Shown here: positions 12,523 to 17,467 of the stretch, in pieces | Layout of the letters: each line of letters opens with the position of its first letter | Position numbering within the stretch: position 1 is the first letter of the stretch | Assembly: GCA_910577765.1 (NCBI GenBank) | Contig: CAJTOV010000078.1 | Coordinates: 1-17,467 of the forward strand | Source of the DNA: an uncultured Lachnospiraceae bacterium | Lineage (GTDB): Bacteria; Bacillota; Clostridia; Lachnospirales; Lachnospiraceae | DNA: 17,467 bases | Direction of reading: 5' to 3' | Program-made: the position numbers and the translations under genes | The notes under the pieces: generated by a model | The model's input: the letters and a program-made list of their open reading frames with translations, nothing else | The model's database searches: none | What the model was told of the DNA's origin: nothing

Positions 12523-14352
12523 ATGAGAACAATTGAGGAAATGAAACTGGTGATCATCGGCATGGGGTATCTGATGGAGTATATTGCCCCATGCTACCAG
12601 GCGCTGCCCGGGGCTCCTTTAAGGGAGCGGGCCATAGGAGTAACGGCAGATGCCGGGGCTGTCCAGGCAAAGGAGCAGGCCGCCGGGATACCGGTGATCC
12701 TGGATGACAATGCTGGCGCCTTAAGAAAACTGCATCCGGATGTGATTCTGTTTGCGCCGCCGCCATCCCTGGCAGAATCATTGACAGAGCAGGTTCTGGT
12801 TCCCTACTATGGGGAGCTGGAAGCAGCGGGAGAGGAACTGCCTTTGCTATTCGCATTTCCCCCGGTGCCGGAGGGGAATTATTACAGGCAGAAGCTGGGA
12901 ACAGGATGCCGGGTGGCCAATATTCTGCCTAACATGATCCGGGAAATCGCCGGGAGACCTTCGGCGGAGGCAGGCTTTACCATGGTGACGCTTCCGGAGA
13001 ATCATGGCTGGAAGGAGGAAGAGCTGGCATTTCTCAAAGCCTTTTTTGCTCCCCTGGGCCAGGTGATTTTTCTGACTCCCAGCCAGGTGAAAGGGGCTCT
13101 GGCCGTGTCCTGCTCCAACCAGATGCTGACCGAGGTGCTTCTGGATATGGAAGAGGTCTTAAAACGGAAGGGGAATCCGGTGGCTCTGGCAGATCTTGCC
13201 CAGGCCGCCAGGGCGTATCTTCTGGACAAGCTTGGATATGTGCCGCCCCAGCCGGTGGAAAGCAGCGCCCAGGCTGTTCCGGGTCCGCTGTTTGAGGCCG
13301 TGAAGAAGGTGACCTTCCATGTATACCAGGGAACCTTAAACTTCCTTGTGGGCAAGGGGGTTGACCGTGAAAAGGCGGAGATGATCCAGCGGATGAATTA
13401 TGACCTGAATCTGCGCAAAGCCCAGCTAATGACAAAGCCGGAACTGCGGCGTGCCACCAGAAACCATGCTACCCGGGGCGGAGTACTGGAGTGTGCATGT
13501 ATTTCCTATACCCGCAGCTGGCAGCGGCAGGTGCTCCAGCGGTTTTCACATTTTCCGGAATGGACCCCGGACGCCCGGTGGGCAGAGACTCTGGAGCAGG
13601 GATTTGCGGACATGTCCCAGGCTGTGTATGACCATCTGGGAAATCTCACCGGACGCCAGGAGCCGGGAGTCTGCCAGATCGAGCACCATGCGGTGCTGTA
13701 TGCACTGCTGGTGAAGGAGGCCAGGGAGCAGGCAGGAGAGAAGGGCCAGGAGGCCATGACCGAAGCCACGGCCCAGTATGGCCGGGAGCGGGGCCGGAGG
13801 ATGCGGCAGAATGCCCTGGCCTACGGGGATACACCGGATGCATTTACCTATCTGGCCTATGGGGAATGGAGCGCAGCCCCGGGACTGATGGTGGTGGAGG
13901 AGCAGCCGGACAGGGAGGAATATGTGACCCATGTAAGCCGGTGTGAATGGTGCCGCTGCTGGGAGAACCATGGCCTTCTTGACTATGGTAAGGCTTACTG
14001 CACCAATGTGGACGTAAACATTGCCCACGGCTTTGACCCGGGCTTTGACCTGGGAGTCCGTTCCCTGATGAGTGCCGGGGACCCGGTCTGCGAGTTCGGC
14101 TATGGCTTTGTGATGACCGAGGACAGGAGGAAGGAGCTGGCTGCCATAAAGGAAAAGCTGGGTACCCGTGCCCAGAAGGATTTCAACTACCATGCAGCCC
14201 ACCTGCTGGTAACCTGCCGGCGTGTGCTGTGTGAATATCTGGGCCAGGAGCTGGGAAATGATATTGCCGATGCAGCCCTGTTTGCTTTTACCAGACGGTT
14301 CGGAAACAGCTATACAGCGGCAGTACTTGCCAATTGTCAGGAGAATTTTTAA
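12523..14352 (+). CDS. Two-domain protein: NAD(P)-binding (ProC-like) half fused to an ATC-hydrolase-like half
   Basis: This is a 609-residue protein of unknown function. Residues 7-180 look like a Rossmann NAD(P)-binding domain (MKLVIIGMGYLMEY, a strand ending in DVILFAPPPS, then ANILPNM), and 185-290 a helical region (GALAVSCSNQMLTEVLLDME) similar to the dimer domain of pyrroline-5-carboxylate reductase. From about 385 the sequence resembles L-2-amino-thiazoline-4-carboxylate hydrolases: EAMTEATAQYGRERGRRMRQ, YLAYGEW (E448), CEWCRCWENHGL (C474, C477, C479), YCTNVD (C493, D497), GFDPGFDLGV and AGDPVCEFGY (C523). That family opens a thiazoline ring to a carbamoyl-cysteine. The actual substrate is not known. 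Start follows AGGAG at 9-bp spacing; an ATG six codons later is possible. Its position behind a complete importer suggests it processes the imported compound. Domain calls are from motif recognition only. Confidence 0.68.
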   Translation: MRTIEEMKLVIIGMGYLMEYIAPCYQALPGAPLRERAIGVTADAGAVQAKEQAAGIPVILDDNAGALRKLHPDVILFAPPPSLAESLTEQVLVPYYGELEAAGEELPLLFAFPPVPEGNYYRQKLGTGCRVANILPNMIREIAGRPSAEAGFTMVTLPENHGWKEEELAFLKAFFAPLGQVIFLTPSQVKGALAVSCSNQMLTEVLLDMEEVLKRKGNPVALADLAQAARAYLLDKLGYVPPQPVESSAQAVPGPLFEAVKKVTFHVYQGTLNFLVGKGVDREKAEMIQRMNYDLNLRKAQLMTKPELRRATRNHATRGGVLECACISYTRSWQRQVLQRFSHFPEWTPDARWAETLEQGFADMSQAVYDHLGNLTGRQEPGVCQIEHHAVLYALLVKEAREQAGEKGQEAMTEATAQYGRERGRRMRQNALAYGDTPDAFTYLAYGEWSAAPGLMVVEEQPDREEYVTHVSRCEWCRCWENHGLLDYGKAYCTNVDVNIAHGFDPGFDLGVRSLMSAGDPVCEFGYGFVMTEDRRKELAAIKEKLGTRAQKDFNYHAAHLLVTCRRVLCEYLGQELGNDIADAALFAFTRRFGNSYTAAVLANCQENF

Positions 14353-14357
14353 AGCAT

Positions 14358-16055
14358 ATGTTATTTAAACGGCTGATGATACTGAATACAGTGGTTCTGT
14401 TTTTACTGACCGTGGTATTCGTGGGGCTGAATCTTTCGGCTACCAGAAAGATCGTGGAGAATGAGGTGTCAGCAGCCTTTAACTCCCAGATGGATGACGG
14501 AAGCGTGGAACTGTCCCGGACCTTTGAAAGTGCCAGGAACATGACCCTGGAGCTGTGTGCTACCAGGGGAATCCAGGATGCCCTGCGGTCCGGCTGCCTG
14601 GGCCAGGCCAGGCCTGAGGAGGCGCTGGCCCGGGCCAGGGATTACGCGGTGGACAAGGGGCGGCTTTTTTCCTATTTCAATACGGATCTTGTTCTTATGA
14701 TGCCGGACGGAACCCAGTATGTGCTGGAAGATACCGGTGACAGCGCGGCTTCATACCGGCCCGGAGACGAGGGTTACCGGAGCCAGGAGCTGGACGGAAG
14801 CTTTGTCTGGGACTATTTCTACACAGATTACGGCGCCTATGTGCGGGTGTCCCATATGATTTATGATGAGGAAAACTGGGAGCAGGCCATTGGAATTGCC
14901 AGTGTCAACATCAACCGGGATTATCTTCTGTATACACTGAATTCCGTGTGGATGGGGGATACGGGCCGGGTGTATCTGTTGGATGCCTCCGGCAGCCTTC
15001 TGTTTCCCTATATCGGAAATGTGGAGTTTCCCCGGGAGCTGGAGACGGGGGTGACGGTCAGTCTGCCGGACGGCCGCCAGCAGGTACTGTATTTTAAGCG
15101 GGATATTCCGGTTAACGGATACCGGATCATCGGTGAGGCCCGGAATATAGAAGCTTTAAAGGAGATGGCCGGGCAGCGGAAGATGATCCTTCTGATTGCC
15201 GCCGCTGTTCTGGGGACGGCTTCCCTTATGTCCTTTGCCCTGACCTACCGGATCTCCACACCCATTCTGGGCCTGGCCCAGAAGATGAAACAGGTGGAGC
15301 AGGGGAATTTTGACATTGAGATCCCGGTTCCCCAGGGCATGGGGGAAATCACCATTCTGTACCACAATTTCAACAGTATGCTGCGGATTCGCCAGGACCT
15401 GATTGAAGAAATCTACGGTGCCAGGGTGCGGGAAAAGGAGGCCGAGCTGCGGGCCCTCCAGGCCCAGATCAACCCCCATTTTCTCTACAATACCCTGGAT
15501 TCCATCAACTGGATGGCCGTGAAATATGGGGCGGACGATATTGAAGAGGTGGTCACCGACCTGTCCCGGATGCTCCGGTATTCCCTGAACAACGGGCTGA
15601 ACATTCTGAAAATATCCCAGGAACTGATCCAGATCAAAAGCTACATCAAGATCCAGCAGCTGCGGTTTTCCGGTTTCTTCCAGGTAACCTATGACGTGGA
15701 TGACCATGTGCTGGACTGCCGGATCATCAAGCTTCTTTTACAGCCACTGGTGGAGAATGCCCTGCTACATGGCTTTGATGAAGCGGGAGAGAACGGGGTT
15801 CTGATCATCCGGATCAGGCGCATGGGAGAACGGATTCATTTTTCCGTTATCAACAACGGGAAGCAGATGAATCTGGAAAAGGTGGCCCGGGCCATGGATT
15901 CGTCTTTTGTGGAGCAGACAGGCAGCTATGGTTTAAGAAATGTCAATGACCGGCTGGTAAAGTATTACGGGCCGGATAGCGGCCTGCGGTTTTCCGTCAA
16001 GGACGGGTATTCGACGGCAGAATTTTTCATTCCGTTTGGGGAGACAGAGGATTGA
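14358..16055 (+). CDS. Cache-type sensor histidine kinase (YesM/LytS class)
   Basis: This 565-residue membrane kinase should sense an extracellular signal and phosphorylate the regulator encoded next. TM1 is about 7-27. An extracytoplasmic region of about 245 residues with Cache-like features follows (DGSFVWDYFYTD, AIGIASVNINRDYL, GRVYLLDASGSLLF). TM2 is about 276-297, and a HAMP linker 298-350 (RISTPILGLAQKMKQVEQGN). The His_kinase domain has the phosphoacceptor H374 in QINPHFLYNTL. The ATPase domain has N466 in LVENALLHG and the glycine box GSYGLRNVNDRL (about 522-533). The ATG at 14358 lies 5 bp after the fusion gene stop; AGGAG inside that gene is 14 bp upstream, an unusually long spacing. 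A TTG at 14334 would add eight residues without a better site. YesM-type kinases mostly neighbour sugar importers, not Liv importers. Confidence 0.93.
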   Translation: MLFKRLMILNTVVLFLLTVVFVGLNLSATRKIVENEVSAAFNSQMDDGSVELSRTFESARNMTLELCATRGIQDALRSGCLGQARPEEALARARDYAVDKGRLFSYFNTDLVLMMPDGTQYVLEDTGDSAASYRPGDEGYRSQELDGSFVWDYFYTDYGAYVRVSHMIYDEENWEQAIGIASVNINRDYLLYTLNSVWMGDTGRVYLLDASGSLLFPYIGNVEFPRELETGVTVSLPDGRQQVLYFKRDIPVNGYRIIGEARNIEALKEMAGQRKMILLIAAAVLGTASLMSFALTYRISTPILGLAQKMKQVEQGNFDIEIPVPQGMGEITILYHNFNSMLRIRQDLIEEIYGARVREKEAELRALQAQINPHFLYNTLDSINWMAVKYGADDIEEVVTDLSRMLRYSLNNGLNILKISQELIQIKSYIKIQQLRFSGFFQVTYDVDDHVLDCRIIKLLLQPLVENALLHGFDEAGENGVLIIRIRRMGERIHFSVINNGKQMNLEKVARAMDSSFVEQTGSYGLRNVNDRLVKYYGPDSGLRFSVKDGYSTAEFFIPFGETED

Positions 16056-16064
16056 GGTACAGAT

Positions 16065-17228
16065 ATGGAGAAGAACAGGCTGAGGGTACTGCTGGCAGAC
16101 GATGAGCGGCTGGCACGGGAAACCATGCGGGATTATCTGCCCTGGGAGAAGATGGGAATGGAGGATCCGGTATGTGTGGAGAACGGGGAACTGGCCCTGG
16201 ATTATCTTTGCACCCATCCGGTAGATATTTTTATCATGGATATCCGCATGCCGGTGATGGATGGCATGAAGCTGCTGGAGGAAATCGGCCGGCGGAATCT
16301 GGAGATTCTGATCATTGTTCTGTCTGCCTATGACCAGTTCGAATATGCCAGGAAGGCCATCCAGTCCCGCCGGGTATTTGAGTATGTGCTGAAGCCCATC
16401 AAACGGAAGGATTTCTGCCGGATTCTGGAAAAGGCGGCTTCCGAAATAACCAGAACCAGGGGAATGCGCCGGGAGGAGGATCTGGCTCCCAGGCTGAACC
16501 GGCTGTATCAGGAATATATGGCCTGCGTCCGCCATTACCAGACGGACGATGCCCTGGCCCTGCTGAAGGCTGGGCTGGAAGGAGAGGCTGGGCTGGAGAT
16601 TCCGGAGAATCTGGAGATGCTCCGGCAGTTTTTGGTGTTTCTTTACACAGAGATGCAGCTTATGGTGTTACAGCAGCCGTCAGCGGTACTGGCGGGACGG
16701 GGAGCCCATGAGAAGGCCTGTATGGACGGCCTGAGACTCATCGGCAGCAGTACGGCTTCCGGGAACCTGCTGGAACATTTCACCCAGGCAGTCCGGGCCC
16801 TGGTGCCTTATCTGGAGCCCGGCAGCAGGGAAAACGTCTCCAAAACCAGTGCCGTGATCCGCCATTGTCTGGAGGAAATCCAGAAACATTATACGGAACG
16901 GGATTTTTCCCTTTACCGACTTGCCGAAGGGATGCAGATAAATGCCAATTACCTTTCGTCCCAGTTCAAACGGGAAATGGAAACCGGTTTTGTGGAATAT
17001 ATCAGCATCCTGCGGGTCCGTTTGGCCCAGCAGCTTTTGAAGGACATGCGTTACCGGACCAACGAAGTGGCGTCCCTGGTGGGATTTGACAATCCCAAAT
17101 ACTTTTCCCGTGTATTTAAGAAAATGACCGGAATCCTTCCTTCCGAATACCGCAGCCGGATTCGGGAATATGCCAATATCGGGAATGGGGCTGCGGATCA
17201 GAAGGAATGTAAGGAACCTGATTTCTAA
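16065..17228 (+). CDS. AraC-type response regulator (YesN class)
   Basis: This is a 387-residue cytoplasmic transcription regulator. The receiver domain (about 5-125) has the acidic pair D12/D13, phosphoacceptor D59 in FIMDIRMPVMDG, S87 in VLSAYDQFEYA and K110 in YVLKPI. The middle (about 130-260) is a helical linker without known motif. The C-terminus (about 264-365) has two AraC helix-turn-helix units: DFSLYRLAEGMQINANYLSSQF and TNEVASLVGFDNPKYFSRVF followed by KKMTGILPSEYR. The start follows GAGG 10 bp after the kinase stop. Phosphorylation by the adjacent kinase should set DNA binding, most simply at the transporter promoter at 7599, where a spaced inverted repeat is seen. That target is inferred. 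A short charged tail ends the protein; no intrinsic terminator follows directly. Confidence 0.94.
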   Translation: MEKNRLRVLLADDERLARETMRDYLPWEKMGMEDPVCVENGELALDYLCTHPVDIFIMDIRMPVMDGMKLLEEIGRRNLEILIIVLSAYDQFEYARKAIQSRRVFEYVLKPIKRKDFCRILEKAASEITRTRGMRREEDLAPRLNRLYQEYMACVRHYQTDDALALLKAGLEGEAGLEIPENLEMLRQFLVFLYTEMQLMVLQQPSAVLAGRGAHEKACMDGLRLIGSSTASGNLLEHFTQAVRALVPYLEPGSRENVSKTSAVIRHCLEEIQKHYTERDFSLYRLAEGMQINANYLSSQFKREMETGFVEYISILRVRLAQQLLKDMRYRTNEVASLVGFDNPKYFSRVFKKMTGILPSEYRSRIREYANIGNGAADQKECKEPDF

Positions 17229-17272
17229 TGACAAGAAGGTGACGGGATTTGGTTATTGGGGTATTTATGGTT

Positions 17273-17290
17273 CCAACTATTCGTTAAAGC
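17273..17290 (+). repeat. Direct repeat copy 1 flanking the structured element
   Basis: CCAACTATTCGTTAAAGC matches 17365-17382 (CCAACTGTTTGTTAAATC) at 15 of 18 positions in the same orientation, 92 bp apart. Its 3' part forms the outer left arm of the inverted repeat at 17282-17393. Confidence 0.6.
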
Positions 17291-17393
17291 GGAGATTTAA
17301 CGAAAGCGCCAGCGGCAGTTGGCGGCGCGCGACATCCATTCTCCCGCCGGAGCGCGCCCGGTTGCCAACTGTTTGTTAAATCTTACTTTAACG
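17282..17393. repeat. 112-nt imperfect inverted repeat, candidate structured RNA or repeat element
   Basis: Nested arms pair as follows: CGTTAAAG (17282-17289) with CTTTAACG (17386-17393); AGATTTAAC (17293-17301) with GTTAAATCT (17375-17383); GAA with TTT beside it (one G-T); CAGTTGGC (17316-17323) with GCCAACTG (17364-17371); GGCGCGC (17324-17330) with GCGCGCC (17352-17358). That is about 35 pairs with an 11-nt bulge on the left, 5 nt on the right and a 21-nt loop. Alternatively CGTTAAA pairs locally with TTTAACG (17296-17302) and GTTAAA (17375-17380) with TTTAAC (17387-17392). No T tract ends it, so it is not a simple terminator. Confidence 0.75.
17365..17382 (+). repeat. Direct repeat copy 2 inside the structured element
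   Basis: CCAACTGTTTGTTAAATC repeats 17273-17290 with three differences. It supplies parts of two right-hand arms of the inverted repeat, so the left unit at 17273 could compete with it for the same partner. Confidence 0.6.
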
Positions 17394-17467
17394 GACTAGT
17401 ACTGCCATGCGTAAATTCCAGTGAATAAAGCACCCGCTGCCTACGCCCTCTGCACGCCTGCAAAGCT
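17394..17467. other. Window edge without a recognised gene
   Basis: After the inverted repeat come a small ACTAGT palindrome and a C-rich stretch. No start codon with a ribosome binding site, promoter or RNA gene is evident. It may be the continuation of the structured element, which is cut by the window edge. Confidence 0.4.

Noticed and set aside
14334..14357. TTG start for the sensor kinase at 14334
   Set aside because: It overlaps the preceding gene and has no better ribosome binding site. The ATG at 14358 begins just before the membrane segment.
17293..17383. Integron attC-like site: inner arms ATTTAAC and GTTAAAT fit the RYYYAAC / GTTRRRY core pattern
   Set aside because: No integron integrase, cassette array or second attC-like site is in the window, and the outer arms extend the pairing beyond an attC. 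Kept only as a structured inverted repeat.

Overview
The window reads as a GC-moderate Firmicute chromosome, most likely a gut Lachnospiraceae member (Enterocloster/Lachnoclostridium-like). The evidence is the SepF/LspA/RluD gene set, purine-rich Shine-Dalgarno sites (GGAGG, AAAGGAGAGG), Gram-positive type LexA boxes, a YneA-like SOS protein, and a YesM/YesN-type two-component pair. The genus is inferred, not shown. No rRNA, tRNA, CRISPR array or insertion sequence was recognised.

Region 1 (1-3549, plus strand) is a housekeeping run: the 3' end of a YggS-type PLP-binding protein, sepF, aroB, lspA and an RluA/RluD-family pseudouridine synthase. A well-formed intrinsic terminator overlaps the lspA stop codon, so rluD may depend on read-through. 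A cytidylate-kinase-like gene with its own -10 element follows (3666-4301). It ends at a bidirectional terminator facing lexA.

Region 2 (4410-7400) is an SOS neighbourhood. lexA (minus) and a YneA-like membrane-anchored LysM protein (plus) are divergent. The roughly 180-bp gap between them holds three LexA-box-like sites that overlap both promoters. A tyrosine recombinase faces the LysM gene from the other side and is preceded, 18 bp upstream on the same strand, by a TtcA-like PP-loop ATPase.

Region 3 (7599-17228, plus strand) is the most interesting part. A complete Liv-type ABC importer (lipoprotein, two permeases, two ATPases) is followed by a 609-residue protein. That protein appears to join an N-terminal NAD(P)-binding, ProC-like half to a C-terminal half resembling L-2-amino-thiazoline-4-carboxylate (ATC) hydrolases. 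A Cache-type sensor histidine kinase and an AraC-type response regulator come next. Spacing is tight and everything is on one strand, so this looks like one uptake, processing and sensing locus for an amino-acid-like or cyclic amino-acid-derived compound. The substrate is unknown. A long imperfect hairpin, overlapped by a possible 19-codon ORF, lies between the transporter and the fusion gene.

Region 4 (17229-17467) has no convincing gene. It holds a 112-nt imperfect inverted repeat of about 35 paired positions that can alternatively fold into two local hairpins, plus a flanking direct repeat. It is either a structured RNA or a repeat element.
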